Source of the DNA: Ligula intestinalis | Taxonomy: Eukaryota; Platyhelminthes; Cestoda; Diphyllobothriidea; Diphyllobothriidae | Assembly: GCA_036362985.1 (NCBI GenBank) | Contig: JAYGXS010000003.1 | Span: 69,079,522-69,143,521 of the forward strand | Length of the DNA stretch: 64,000 nt | Direction of reading: 5' to 3' | Notes under the pieces: model-generated | Told to the model about the DNA's origin: nothing | The model's database searches: none | Seen by the model: only the letters and a program-made list of their open reading frames with translations | Part shown: positions 33,440-46,089 of the stretch, in pieces | Numbering within the stretch: position 1 is the first letter of the stretch | Layout of the letters: every line of letters begins with the position of its first letter | Position numbers and translations under genes: made by a program

Positions 33440-34900
33440 TTGCTTTTGTTAGGAGTTTAGCCTTACCAAAGGCTAGCAACATTGTTGGATCTCCTGAGAA
33501 GTCATGCCTGCCGCGAAGTCTTTGTGTCTTCGGTCTGACTGCCTACGCGCGAAGACCTTAAAGGCGGGACCGGACACATGCAAGCGCGTCAACGCGCATG
33601 CCTCAACTGGTCGCAGTCTCTCGAGGGCCCATTTAGGCGTGCCATGGCAAGTGACCTTACTCTGACTCGCTCAATGAGGCCACAAGCGAACGGGCTTGGA
33701 AATTATGGATAAACACATGTCACCTCTCAGACAGTGAGTTGCAACACGGACTACAATGACACCATCAATCCGCTCCCAACGCCTGTGTTCCCCCCAAAGT
33801 GAAGAGATTCAGTGCGCTGGGCGGTTACCAATGGCAACTTCCGGTTTTAACGCAATAAACACTCGTCCATTTGGATTCCAAAGTTAAGAACTTCTTATTG
33901 TGTTCTTCGTAGGGGATTTCAACGCACGTAACTAGACAGTGACAACACTGAAGTCACCGTTAAAACATTGGCAACGCAGGTAAAATTGTTCCTCGGAGGT
34001 TACATACATAGGTGACGCGCAGTCCACCACATGTATTTCCACGGAGCAGTTGCTTTTCTACGAAAGGTTCGTGTTCCCACCAACCATCACATGGTTTTGG
34101 AGTCTTTACATCATTGGCGACACTGCCAGTTATCACGCCTAAATCTTGGCATCGGACAACTCATCATGTCCGCTATCGAGAAAAAAATGGTGACTATGAT
34201 GCAGCACATTACAAGCACGGGTAATGCACATTCCAGCATCCGTATTTCCGTGGAAGTCATGCTGACTGTCATGCAGCAACATCAGGCCTCCGATGATCAC
34301 CTCGCGTAAAAAGGTCATGAATGTTTCTCAGTGTTTACCGTAAAAACAGGCCTCTAATGATCTTATCGGGCAAAAAGGCTATGAATGTCTTTCAGTCTGC
34401 CACCGATAATCACATTGTGCAGAAAGGCAATCAATGGCACTGGAGAATTTCTCCGTCTCACGAGTATTCCACTCAAACGAACGGGCTACCTAACTCAAAG
34501 AAGGGAATTGTTTGGAGTTTAGCCTGACCAAATTCTAGCAGCATTGTAGGCTTTCCTTAGGCATCGCGCCTGCCGCAATGTATTTGTGTCTTTGCTCTGA
34601 CCGCCTACACGCGATTAACTTTAGGGCGTGACCCTATCCCAATGTGGTCAATGATGCCAAAAGCCAACGGGCGTAACTAGATGGTGACACCACTGAAGCC
34701 ACTGTGACAACAGCTGTTTTGAGTCTTAAATGGAAAAGTACCTGCGGTTAGATATGGCTAGCTGAGGAGTGCTATAAAGCTTAAACTGGCCATCCCAGTG
34801 ACCGTTGTCTATGTTGGTAATGCTCGTCTATTGTGCTTTTTAAACGTAATACTTGGAGGTTATTAAAATTGACAACGTTCGGCGTCGAACTAGTGTTCTG
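33440..34900. repeat. Direct repeats about 1.07 kb apart
   Basis: GGAGTTTAGCCTTACCAAAG (33454) recurs as GGAGTTTAGCCTGACCAAAT (34513). Matches continue through GCCTGCCGC...TTTGTGTCTT and CTGACYGCCTACRCGCGA. A third shared tract, GTAACTAGACAGTGACA (33929), recurs at 34676. No coding content is recognised. Confidence 0.6.
34275..34440. repeat. Diverged short tandem repeat, about 50-65 bp units
   Basis: Three related blocks begin GGCCTCCGATGATCACCTCG (about 34285), GGCCTCTAATGATCTTATCG (about 34349) and CCACCGATAATCACATTGTG (about 34400). Each is followed by an AAAAGG/GAAAGG core and ATGAATGT- or ATCAATGG-like sequence. Confidence 0.5.
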
Positions 34901-37013
34901 CAAATAACGACACGGCGCTTGGCGCAATAATTAGGAACCATTTGCTATTTTATGTATGATTCCTTAAATAATATTCTTTGAACGTTATGGAGTACATAGA
35001 AACCGTTTTAAAAGCAATTGAAAGACACTGAACACCATCAGGTTTTTCTAAGCAAGCGGTCGGGGATATTGAGTACACCACTAAATGGCCTAGAACTATC
35101 ACAAAATCAGTTCCTAACGCATTTTGTCGGTCGTGTAGCAGTGAAACAAACGCTTATGCGAGAGTTCGTGAAGATATATTCGAAAAGCGCCATGGGATAT
35201 CAACAGAACTGTAAATAAAGGAGTCAGGGTAGACTTTGAGCTTCAACAATGATCCTTTGCGCGTGAGTTGTACTGTCTTTTGTTTCGTTTAACTATACCG
35301 TCAAGTTATGAACGCCGCTAGTTTGAATAAGGCTTTAGTTAACTACAACTCACACAAGCAAATTAGCACATAAGCTGTAAATCTTAGCTTGGGGGCAGAC
35401 ACAAACAACGTTAGAATGCTGATGAAAAGTCCGCGATGGATCTCAAAATGCCAGGTGAACAAATATTTTGTTCCAGCGACCCAATATTGTTCTTCTTCTG
35501 GTAAACAATACTATTTAAGGTATTGGTTTAAATCATATAAGGCACACTGAGCTGTTTTCTAGCAAAACTAAGGGGATGCTGTCAGGATGATAGGAGAATC
35601 CTGAAACTTAAATATACGGCAACAGTAGCTTATGTAGCCCTGTATTTTTTCCTACGAAAACGGTGTTCATCGGGTTTTATGGTCGGGGAATTAGGACATG
35701 CAGTGGAATATACCTTAATGACTGCTATATGCAGTTTGATTTTACTGTACTTAGCAGTGTTGTTGATTTGTATCTGAAGATTTTCCTAATCTGTATTATT
35801 ACTTAACTTATTGCGGAAAAACTGATTATCAAACTACACGTTTCTTGAATTTACCGAAAAATTGAAATTTTGGTAAGGCGGCGGTCTGCTTCAACTTCCT
35901 GTGGTCCAACTTACCATTCTGGGGTTTGATTAGTATAGTCCGCTGAGCAAAGCGCTGCGCAAAACTTCAATTTACATGCGAAAAAACCTGCTCCCAGCGG
36001 CCGCGGGAAGAACTTCGACTACATTTTTTTTCACTTAACACTCACTTCTTAAAATATCCTTCTCTGCCTATCCTATTTCCCTTCCCCGCCAAACTCTGTA
36101 ACCACCGTTTTTGCAAGACAAATTGCTGGAACAAGGCGTATATGAGTAGGGCTACATAAGCTACTTTTGCCCAGTATACTTTCTGAATGTCAGCGTAAAT
36201 ATACTGCCAGAGGTCCACAGCAGCTGCAGAAAACCGAGTCAGTAACCCATCACATGCACTAGTAACCCACATTTTTATATTGACTATCTTTGAACATAAT
36301 TCCAAAATAATTCAAACCTGCCAGGATGCTGACATTGGAATAAATATTCGGCCTACTGAAACAACGCACACTCGAAAAAAATGAATACTACAGATGGACC
36401 CATAGTTTTTAGTTCATGCCTAAATTTATGAAATATTAATATTCAATGGCAAACCGGCATAAACACATAGACAAAAATGTATAACATAAAGGAACTGTAA
36501 GGGGTTGTTATTTTTGTTTTAGAAAAATTTAAGATATTCTTAACAATTTCCAAGTTCCGGAGATGTAAAAATAGCTGTTGGTCAGATGAATACTTTTAAA
36601 TTTTTCCTTTAGTTAAATGGATAACCACATAACTTTTCTTATTTGGAAAGAAATAGTTTACACATTTTGTTTCTATTTAATTACAATAACTTACAGATGG
36701 ACATTTACATGCTTATACATTTACGAGAGTATTTAGTATCTGCAAGCTTTTATCCATAAATCTACGTGCTGCTTTCCTTAAATCTTGTTCGAACATATGC
36801 TTAATTACCAAGTCAAATTTTGACAAAACCATCGCCCAGTTTTGTGGAAATGCTTCACAGAAATGTGTGCTTTCTTTTACAGACATTCTATACCCTTGAA
36901 ATGGATATATATTGCATTGGAAACGTAAGAAAACGTATCATTTCTTGTACTTAATTCATAAAAATGCGTTTTTGTTAAACTTTGCAAAATTGCACTTATT
37001 ATATATGCATATA
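34901..37013 (+). other. Gene B intron, no exon recognised
   Basis: The DUR3 helices expected between the Cys-rich loop and the 39455 exon were not found, so they are lost or too diverged to read by eye. An AT-rich tract at about 36490-36650 resembles about 21590-21750 and 62930-63090. Nothing else is assigned. Confidence 0.45.
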
Positions 37014-37936
37014 ACGTAGGCGCCAAAGATCTAGCAACATGTCAACAGATGCGAAAAATTGATACTCCTTCACTAATCAGCATTGACTCAACATGTGATA
37101 CTAATCATTATAGTCATGATAGGATGCGGGCTTTCTAATCAGCTTCGTTTTGACAACTAGCATAACTATCAAATGAAAAAACCGGCTACTGAAGAATTAT
37201 GCTTTTTTATCATTTATTTTGACTGCGTTTATAAATTCAAATATATTTTATGGAAAACATGCACGAAAAAATATTTCTTGTACTAGTTTGATAGCAAATT
37301 ATGCCTCTTTAAAACTTGATATTCAAACAAACGGAAGCTTTTGGTTTTAAGAAAGTTGCTCAATTGCGGAATAATTTTCCAACCTAGTGAATGCTGCACT
37401 AGAATTCCAGGTTTAGCACTGTGCACTAAGTACAAACTGTTTAACGAAAAGTACTTTTTTGCATACACCTTGAGGAATAAGTCACAAAGTTGTCATAAAA
37501 TATTGCAATAGATGTAGTACAGTATAGAGCAGTATATGCAGCATTAATACATTGACGCCTAGGATGTATTATAAATAAACACCTCACAATTGTAAAATGC
37601 TTATGATTATAAATTTTTGAAGACCAAAATCTACACTTTGTTTGAGTATACATTAAAAAGAAGGCGTAATTTGCTATCAAACAAATTCAAGAAATAATTT
37701 GTTTGTGCAAGCTTTTCATAAAATATATTCGAATTTGAAAAGGCGGCTTAATAAATCATATATTTGTCAATGATCAGAACGAAATAAGTTAAAAGGCCCG
37801 CATCCTATCATGACTGAAATGACTTCAATATAGACTGCACGATAATCAGTATCACAACTTAAGTCAATGCCGATTAGCAAAAGAGTAACAATTTTTCGCA
37901 TGCGTCAAAATGTTGCGGTATCTTTGACGTCTACTA
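37014..37936. mobile_element. Tc1/mariner-type MITE-like element, copy 3
   Basis: Flanked by TA at 37012-37013 and 37937-37938. The right end read inward is TAGTAGACGTCAAAGATACC, matched by ACGTAGGCGCCAAAGATCTA on the left. Long inverted arms share GCGAAAAATTG. It is closely related to copy 2, including the interior CTTGTAC...TTTGATA motif. Confidence 0.75.
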
Positions 37937-39454
37937 TACACATACAGTAACATCTTAATGACGAAAGCATCTCAATTATGATTCCTAAGGAATACAGACA
38001 CGTTTTAGACCAAAATTATTAAAAAAACGGGAAGACCATGGTCAAAATCAATTGTGAATGGAAAAACGTCTATAAAACCTAGTAATTTTTAGCGTTTCAA
38101 TTTTTAAATCTGAGCGTATGCTGTGTCGGAGTTAGCTTCCCCTATGTCAATTCTATATAAGTAAGTGTTTCTAGCCTAAAACGCCTTTTTCAGTTTTTGG
38201 TAACAAGATGTATCCCATAACCACGTGAATAAGGTAATATTGATCATTTGTGTTGATGTAGTAGATGAGTAAATAAACGTGTTTTTGCATCCATCACACT
38301 GTGAGCCATGTAACACCATCTGGTTTCTCTCTGGTGACTGAGACATTTTCAGGCATTAACGCCGCCTTATCAAACCTAAATCATTTGCAGGTACATACTT
38401 AAGACAAGTTACGTGATATACTGCTTGTGCGTTTTTTAAAACCATCTAGTCTTGCACAATTTTAGAATTCTCACAGATGTGCTAATTGATAAAATCATTT
38501 CGTACTTGCCGGCGAGGGATCTGGCAACAGCATGGCTGCTACCGGATGGTTGTCCGAATACGAGTGGCTTCAAAAAATACTCGAATTTCCTCTTTTTTGT
38601 AACTACGGCTGAACAGGCTTTCTTTCTGCTGTACTTGCGAAACCACCACACAACTTTATGAAGGAAGCAGTCAATTTTTACCTGTCTCGCATGCAAATAA
38701 AACTGTCAAATGGCTAACAAACCTCCACATAGTCGAAATTGGAGAAGAAACAACTGCCTTTGTTAAATGCTGACTAATCCTGCGGTGTTAAAATAAGACC
38801 TTTACTGAAAAAAAGAAACAGTCGTTGAGAGGCAGCAAAATTTTGGTCATGATTTTACTATCTCTAGGTTCCAATTTTAACTTTGTGAACAATCTAGCGT
38901 CAAGTCCCGAGAATAAGAATCTCCTCGTAGCACAAGGGGCCTTGCGCCAAATCCCACGAAAGAAACGCAATTTCCCGTTCTAAACCAAAAGCAAAAATGC
39001 AATGCCAACCTTTAACGTGATCCTAATATACCTCTTGACAACATATTCCTGAACCTTATTGCAGTGATCCGAACAAGGTCTCTTATTATCCCCATGTGTT
39101 GGCGGTTACCTAATTGAAGCTGTTTGGAGATCCTAGTAACATGCCGCAAGTAGACCTAATGTGAAACAGAAATAGGTTCTTCGGAAGAGTACATAATTGT
39201 ATACACTCAACTGAGTTTTTTTTAATTGGCACTTTTTATTTTCAGCTAAAACTAAATTAAAATCGGCACTGCTTGTATTTACATTCCGAAGCATTTAAGA
39301 GGCTGGCAACTACAGACGGGACCAGTCGGACCCGTCACTCATAAACGCGCATTGTTTGAATTTGCTGTAGACCGCCCTCAAAACATAGTGTTTGTGAAAA
39401 TATTCCTTGCACACTTCAGCTATTCCCATTGTTAAGTTGAAATCTGTCTTCCAG
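37937..39454 (+). other. Gene B intron before the 39455 exon
   Basis: The final part (39050-39454) aligns with gene A at 1350-1747. The open frame at 38452-38661 is discussed under rejected observations. No exon is supported. Confidence 0.5.
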
Positions 39455-39647
39455 AATATTCTATCTGCCCACCTACAACCCGGCTGACTACAGCAGGCCT
39501 GACGCAGCAGAGGTTGAAAAGGTGTTCCGCCGTTCTTGGCTCTTCACGATCATCGCAGTCTGTGTATTTCCTGTCGTCGTATTTGGAATATTGCCTGGTC
39601 TTTTTTGCATATCTTCTACTTTCAACTTTACCGCATTTTAAGTGTGG
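39455..39647 (+). pseudogene. Gene B exon: penultimate helix, premature stop
   Basis: 193 bases, the same as gene A. IFYLPTYNPADYSRPDAAEV then WLFTIIAVCVFPVVVFGILP is close to A. At 39639-39641 TAA replaces A's AAA, three codons before the splice site. The donor is GTAGGA, where A has GTAAGT. Confidence 0.8.
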
Positions 39648-39839
39648 GTAGGATGGTGTCTAAACTTGGTAACACTCGCATCATTCCAACTCCAAACAGA
39701 GGTCCAGAGAAGTTTCATTCAGACAGATTCTAAAATTTAATTATATATTGAACGCAATGGATATAATACCTTGTTAAACAGTTATAAAATATCAAACTAA
39801 AACTTGAATAATTCAGAATTCCACGATAGAAATTATAGT

Positions 39840-40445
39840 TCATGTTTTGCTCACCAAAATACATTTGTTGATTTGCTGACGTTTTGGATAGCTGGGGTGG
39901 CTGCTATTTGTAAAGCATATACTGGCTTTATCGGTCAGCAAATTTAAAGTTGCGGTTGTGTCTGCTAGCATTGGGCTGCTCGATTTTTCTACGCTCGCTG
40001 CTGGGCACTTCGTATGGATTTGGCATAACTCGGTGATAGTTCTGTTTCGTCCCCACAGTAGATGATGCTGGATATCCTGTTCCCTCTCCCGCTAGTTTCT
40101 TCACAATGCCCTGTTCGTCTGCAAATGCTGACTTTGGTTTGACCGTGCCCTAACCCTTACTTACGTAGTGGCGTAGGACATTGTTGCCCATGGGCAGGTC
40201 CAGATGCCTGTTGACAGAGTTGGCGTCTGAGTACCATGCCACAAGCGTCAATCTTTCTGCTTTTGAGGCTCCTCGGCCTACGATGTTCGGTCCTTAGACA
40301 TTGAAGCTGTGGCCAGTCTCTTTGATATGTGTTGCAAGCTGCGAGTTCGGGTCATGTCTCCGGGCCGCTGTTTTGTGTTCATGAAGGCGGGACTGCAATT
40401 TGTGCCTCGTTTCACTAACGTAATTACATCTTCATCGTTGCAACG
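39840..40445 (-). mobile_element. Penelope-like element fragment, antisense (GIY-YIG end)
   Basis: The minus strand from about 40430 reads NYVSETRHKLQSRLHEHKTA, then ATHIKETGHSFNV and VGRGASKAERLTLVAWYSD, then VNRHLDLPMGN. This is the PLE GIY-YIG order: Y(V/I)xET(G)R, an EH pair and GH(x)F. R replaces G in the ETGR motif and a stop follows FNV. The sequence differs from both other PLE lineages in the window. Confidence 0.7.
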
Positions 40446-42564
40446 CATTTTTTAGGGGGCAGTCTGTAGTTAATTTGCATCACTCGGCGGCGTATTGTCG
40501 CCAGCAGTCAATGGGCTTCGCTACAGATTGCCCACAAAACGAATATTTGTGAAAAAATTGACAAGGTTGAGTTATGATATGACAGCATGGTTTTATGGCT
40601 CAGTAATAGAGTCTCTGTTGATTAATCTCCACGTAGTCGAGAAAAAATTACTCATGGGTCCGGCAATCAACGCATTTCCTAAAAGTTGACTGCAGTATAT
40701 TTAAAATTTTGCATTCCAGTCTTACGCTTTGATCGCAAAACATGTGAAAATACGACAAGCGGGCCATATTTGTATTACCTGGACATTCAAGCCTGTGCAG
40801 GAGGAATCCATAATGCATCATCAACGATCGACTTTTTATCTCATAAAAGCATATTTTTGGATTATAGCATATTAGTAGTGATTATTGCTGTAAGAAGTAT
40901 GAACAAGCGATCACTGGGCCGACAACTACATTAGCCTGAGAGTTTGGACTCGTACAGGAGACCATTATTCTTCTATCCCTACATAGCTATAGGTGTGCAA
41001 GTTAGGGGCTTACCGATCCGGTAAAAGAACAATAATTTTCCCTTATATTCAAAACGTTACTATAAAGTCCGTGCAGGCAGCTGCAGCACGACCTGAAGAA
41101 AGAGGTTGATCAGGTGGAAACGGGTGATCTCGGGTGATTCACATCTGGGATTTGGTATGACTGGCTGGTGACGGCTAGTAAGTCAGCTATGACGTCTCCG
41201 GTCTCCTTGTATTTGGCGATTCCACTTTATCAACACATCCTTAAAAGTCGCGTTGCGGCTGTCTGCGGGACTCTATAGTGAGCTTTAGGTAAAAACGGAA
41301 CATTCTTGTCCGTTTACCAGGTTGCCGAGCCACTACGGGACGTTATGTTGACAAATTAGAACCGACATTAAACAGCCAGTGCCCTTTTTAAATCAAATGA
41401 AAGAAACCCTATCCTGACCAACGCATCTTGTTGCTTATAACCTCCCAAACTGGCACTCCTAAAGTTTGCTCTGATGGTCGAGTATGCATACCGCAATTTT
41501 TTTTATCAACTCTTGCCTTCTAGGACCAGTTGCCTTTTGCCTTCTGGTAAACACAGACCAATTATTACATAGCACATATTCAAATCGCAAAAATACTTGT
41601 TCAATAACAAAACCGGCGTACATGGCCCATTTACTGCGATGGCATTCGAAAACGAAATTGTACGCAAAATACTAATAGTTCTGAACGTGATGTGTGCGCA
41701 TATGAGCACATTATGATACCTTCCCAAAATTGCGAGTATTTTATCTTCACGTTGACATGTTTTTATTGATAGCGGGCTTGGTTCAATGCAATTTAATTTC
41801 ATGCAGTCAATCAACTTTTTTATACTTTGGGACATTCAGCAGTGAATATCGTGTGGAACTAAGGGCTTATTTTGTATGGATATCGTGTCGGTAACCAAGT
41901 CACAAGGCAACGAGTAAAGTCGCCTGTAATCAAGGAATAATGGCAATTAAGGGTTTCATGGGTGAACAAAAATTGCACCTGGTACGTAAACGTAGAGTAT
42001 CGAATACAAAAAATTGTAAAAACTGTGAGGTTCGTTAAAATTCGCCAATTCAGTGTACGAGGCGGCGTGCAATTCGAAAGATGGTGCGTCTTAGCTCATT
42101 GCTAAACCAACAGAAAACTCTAATGGCGCTACTCCCGCTCAAAAGTACACCTTAAACCTTAAAGCTTATCCCACACGCGAAGCTAACTCCCGCCGCACTA
42201 GCTCGACAGTAACATGTACAAGAATCTAAGGCTGACTGAGTTGATTTTAACAGCAGTATCACATGCCTACCACAACCACATAAGTGCATAGCAATAAGAA
42301 TGTGTTGCACACCATAGATCCTTAACGAGTTGTCCATGCACATTTTTTGAATGACTAATGACAGGACGCCTTGACTTAGGTAGGTGTCATTTTTTAAAGC
42401 TTCGCTGGAATTAATTGCCAGTCGGCCATCGGCACAGTGCATAGTGCGAACCGTAACCTGAATGACGACTACATGGGGGACCACTTCTTATTAACGCTGT
42501 TTGTCTATACTTTTACAGAACGTGAATTTACTCAACTATAGCTTTTGGACATACTTGTTAATAG
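40446..42564 (+). other. Gene B intron before the last-helix exon
   Basis: From about 41640 it aligns with gene A's intron (2250-3150), for example ATGGCATTCG...GACGAAATTG. The rest has no recognised content. Confidence 0.5.
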
Positions 42565-42693
42565 ATCGGGGTGATAGTATTTTACCTCCTGTGTTGGATG
42601 ATTGGCTGCATTCTTTTACCTCTGCTGGGCTTCTTGAAAGTCTTCGACAAATACCATCGAGACGAGAGGACGGAGGAGGTGATATCCATGACA
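42565..42693 (+). pseudogene. Gene B exon: last helix, 3' end replaced
   Basis: IGVIVFYLLCWMIGCILLPL then FLKVFDKYHRDERTEEVISM tracks gene A to the codons ATGACA. There A continues TCAGATCTC. B switches to TGATTGGGAGGTTACTC, which resembles 44936 (GGTTGGGAGGTCGCCC), part of a local duplication. The stop at 42694 follows at once and the splice donor is gone. Confidence 0.75.
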
Positions 42694-45430
42694 TGATTGG
42701 GAGGTTACTCACATGTGGACTTTTGCGTAGCGCGCACGTGGGCACGCACGCACTCGCTCGCAGTGACAGTTAACGCTGATGGCCGGGCAAGATGACGACG
42801 GGGGTGGGGGTTTGTAATTTCCGCCAAGCACTGTGCGGAATATCGTCCAGCGCAGCATCGGAGCCAAATGACCCAGAAAAATGATACCGGTGTGGACACC
42901 ATGTGGTTTGGCGCAAGGGTGGCAACAGGGAGCATTTGTGGAGGCAGCCAGCGGGGTCGTGAATTAATGTCGCATTGGCAATGGCGATGTCTGACAAGGT
43001 CGATTCACCTGCAGTCACACAGAGTGCAGGAGTGACAAATAAAGATTTTTACCACATAAAAAAGATGGACAACAACAATCACAACCTTAAGCGAAAACCA
43101 TCGCCACTGCCGTTAAAGGTATATACCGGCGCCGAAATGTAATGCCACACTGTCTGCTCGTATAGGCGCCTAGAAGTTCAACAAATGAAATGTATTTTTC
43201 AACAGCAAGTTTACGCATAAATGCGCATTGCAGAGTTTGAAGAGGTAAGCCTTCCCTATCTTTGAGCCCACTGGCTGAGAGTGAGAGAGCTTAAAATCTG
43301 TCTGCGCGAGATACACACCTGCTGGCTCCCTGACAGAAGGGATGGGTAACTCACACTTGGCACGTGGGAAAGTAATAAGGAAGCTAACTTAAACCGGAGT
43401 CATTACAGCCGTAATGTAAGTCATCCAATCTACGGACTCTGGAGTAAAATGCAGGTTGACAGTCTTCCAGGTCATTGGTTTTAATTAGCCAACTCCGAAT
43501 CATGTGGGTCAGCTTATTTCTAGGGGAGAACAGGCGCTGACTTTCATCGATCGCGCTTTATCTTCCTTCTCCCAGTCACTAGTCTGAACTGGTTGACTAG
43601 CTGGACCATGTTATCCTACTCCATTGCAGTCCGTGGTCCAGCGCTGAGAGGAGGACCGTGTCAGCCCGTTCCTTGGAGGCTTCCAAGCCAGGACTATTAG
43701 CGTATCTTTAAATATTCCATTGAATAAAATTGTTTGTAGCGAAGGTTATGCACTGCGTTTCGTCGGCGTTTCTCTTTGTGACGTCAGTACTTCGCTAGTT
43801 GACCGCTCACACCAGTAACGTAGCTACGCTGATGCGCGGATTGAGCGCACTGGCTGAGAGAAAGAGCTACAAACGGTCTGTGGGGCCACATACCAATTTG
43901 CCCCTCAGTACAAAGGCAGGTGGCGTGAGAGCCCGACAGTCCCCAGTCTGAGATGTTCACGTGTTTGGCAAAGCTGAATGATTCGTCTACTTGTACAGCA
44001 TACGATCTACCCCAACAAAGCACGCCAGGTTTCAACGCAAAGGAGATATGTTGATCGGATTTCGCATGTCATAGTACGAAAGAAACCACGTAGAAAATGC
44101 GTCACATAATACGCTTCTCGCTAATGCGGTGGACGCCTTTGAAAGGCGACTGAGTGCACACCGGTCAGCCGAGGCGAGTATGACGGGCACATGTTCTCCC
44201 CATGATACAGATTCGGCAGTCTCTATGCGATTGAGTCCCACAGAAACTGACCAGCCCAATGCATGAGGTTAAGGTGCGGTAGTAATGTGTGCGGAATACG
44301 TTTGAAGCTTCAGAGTCGCTTGCAGTTGCAATGCTGTTACTTGTTTTATTGTCGGAAGAAAGTTTATTTGCTGGAGATAGGAGAGTTTGCGGATGGGCAG
44401 TGTGAGCTTGTGCATTGATATTGTGGCGTGGCCCGCTGTTGTTTATGCTCCTGGAACTGGTTCGCCGGTCACAGTGTAATGAAGTTACAAATAGTCCAAC
44501 AAACCGCTGTTGGAGGTGAATAAGCGATCACAATGGAGACGAGCTGTGATCGATTCAACAGTGTTGGTTTTGGGGGTGGTGGTGGTGGTGATGGGCGAGT
44601 TTCAGAACGCGTGGTGAGCATGAGAGAGGCGGCAGCCTTGGCAGTGATGGTGGTAGGGTTGACAGTGAGACATTTGTGCTGTGACCCGGCTGACAGCAAT
44701 AAACATAGCACTGCGCTAGGTCCGCATATCTCTGAATGGTCCTTCGGCCCTTTCGGACAAATTTCGTGCCGGGCATTAAACTACCACATACGTACGCGCC
44801 CCTACAACACGCTTTTCTTGCCAGGATGACGCCCCCCCGTCCCTGTCCCAGTGCTGCGGCTCGAGACCTCGAACTGATGAGTTCGGTCGAGGCCCTGTTC
44901 ACCAGCCCCCCACACCCTCCTTTGACACCCATGTGGTTGGGAGGTCGCCCGCAAGTGGGCTTTTGCATCACGCTCGCTCGCTGTTAAGGCTGATGGCTGG
45001 GCAAGATGATGGGAGGCAGGTGGGGGGGGGGACTTCAAACCCCCGCCAATCACCATACGGGGGATACTGTCTCGGTGGTAACCCTGTGGGTTGGCGCAAG
45101 AGTGGGACGCGGTTGCGGACGCAACTGGAGAGGTTGTCGGCGTTTTTGGCATTGGCGGTGAAGTCTGACGAGGCCAATCCGCGTTCGGTCACACAGAGTG
45201 CATGAGTGACGAATAAAGCTTTTTTACCATGGAAAAAAAGACGGACTACAACAATCACAACCTGAAGCGGAAAACCGTTGCCTCTGTCGTCAAAATTTAA
45301 TTTCTCACCGTCTGCTCATAAAGGCGCCTAGTCGCTAAATAAATGCAACATACGCAACAAGAGGAAGTTAACGTATAAATGCGCAGTCTAGAGGTTTAAA
45401 AGGTTAGCCTTCCTGGTCTTTGAGGCACAA
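42694..45430. repeat. Local 2.2-kb tandem duplication in gene B's last intron
   Basis: Sequence from about 42695 recurs from about 44936, and 43150-43270 (containing AGGCGCCTAG, then AAATGCGCA) recurs at 45310-45425. The segment is GC-richer than its surroundings. Several overlapping frames at 44470-45260 look like by-products of GC content; none has a recognisable domain. Confidence 0.6.
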
Positions 45431-45684
45431 AATAGGTAGCTTGAGAAAACTGTTCTCATTTTACCATTAAGTACGAATGCCAAACAGCAGTAGTCACACG
45501 ATCTTGCGTAAATGGTTAATTAATGGTCTGTCTGTTTGCAGATCAAAAAGAGTCCTGCCACGAATCAAATTAAATGAGTAGCTTATTTGTCTGACAAATT
45601 TATCTGATCAGGAAGGCGATTACAATTTTAAAAAGTGAATACAAAGTTTACTTCCCTTAACTTGCCTTGGAATTCATTTCTCAG

Positions 45685-45844
45685 ACAGCATTTCAAAGAA
45701 AACAACGGTCCAGAAGTCCGACAAACTGATGAAGACGTTGGAAAATCTGAAGACAGGACTGACGTTAACGAAATGAAGGCGGAAGGCGAATTTGATGGAC
45801 GCAAACAAAATAAGAATGCTGCACCGCTCGAAGTGAACGCTTGA
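45685..45844 (+). pseudogene. Gene B terminal exon: acidic tail, still open
   Basis: The acceptor is TTTCTCAG. 160 bases, the same as gene A, ending PLEVNA-TGA. Charged residues are kept although many positions differ (FKENNGPEVRQTDEDVGKSE). Openness here contrasts with upstream lesions. Confidence 0.7.
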
Positions 45845-46089
45845 GATCCAAGTCTTCAATTCTACAAAAGTATACATATTCATGAAAATATCAGGCAGCA
45901 TTGAAACTTTCAGCAAAAGTGCCTAAGTTCATGGAAAACAAAGAATGAGGTAAGGAAAATGTCATGGTAAAAGGCAAGGGGTCATAGAATACTCAAAATT
46001 GAAGTTTTGCACGGTATCCAAATCCACTATGGAGATAGTTCAGCCTTCAATTTCTCAATTTCTGCTTTTTCACATGTGAGGTAGCAAGC

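Larger units (their letters stand above)
19308..45844 (+). pseudogene. DUR3-like symporter, gene B, decayed tandem copy
   Basis: Recognisable exons, in order: 19308-19409, 20130-20246, 20374-20585, 30423-30580, 32902-32989, 39455-39647, 42565-42693 and 45685-45844. They parallel genes A and C and the DUR3 order from first helix to C-terminal tail. Lesions are: exon 1 donor GAG|GTGAG replaced by TATCTGTAA; a +1 T in the run at 20557-20562; TAA at 39639-39641 where A has AAA; a stop at 42694-42696 with the exon's 3' end replaced by repeat sequence; and no counterpart of gene C exons 4-5. A 7-kb transposon block sits in an intron. The terminal exon is still open, so decay may be recent or a shorter product could persist, but no full transporter can be made as annotated. 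Confidence 0.75.

Noticed and set aside
36042..36305. Minus-strand 87-codon frame with a hydrophobic stretch (VAYVALLIYALFQQFVL).
   Set aside because: No homolog recognised, no paralogous frame in units A or C, antisense within an intron; compatible with chance.
38452..38661. Open frame with LTDVLIDKIISYLPARDLA, resembling the start of an F-box.
   Set aside because: Only about 20 residues fit and the expected W/C positions after it do not. It lies within a gene B intron with an equally long frame on the other strand; no splice context supports it.
44469..45258. Several overlapping open frames of 80-140 codons on both strands.
   Set aside because: They sit in a GC-rich duplicated intron tract where stops are rare. 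No domain, no conserved frame between the duplicates.
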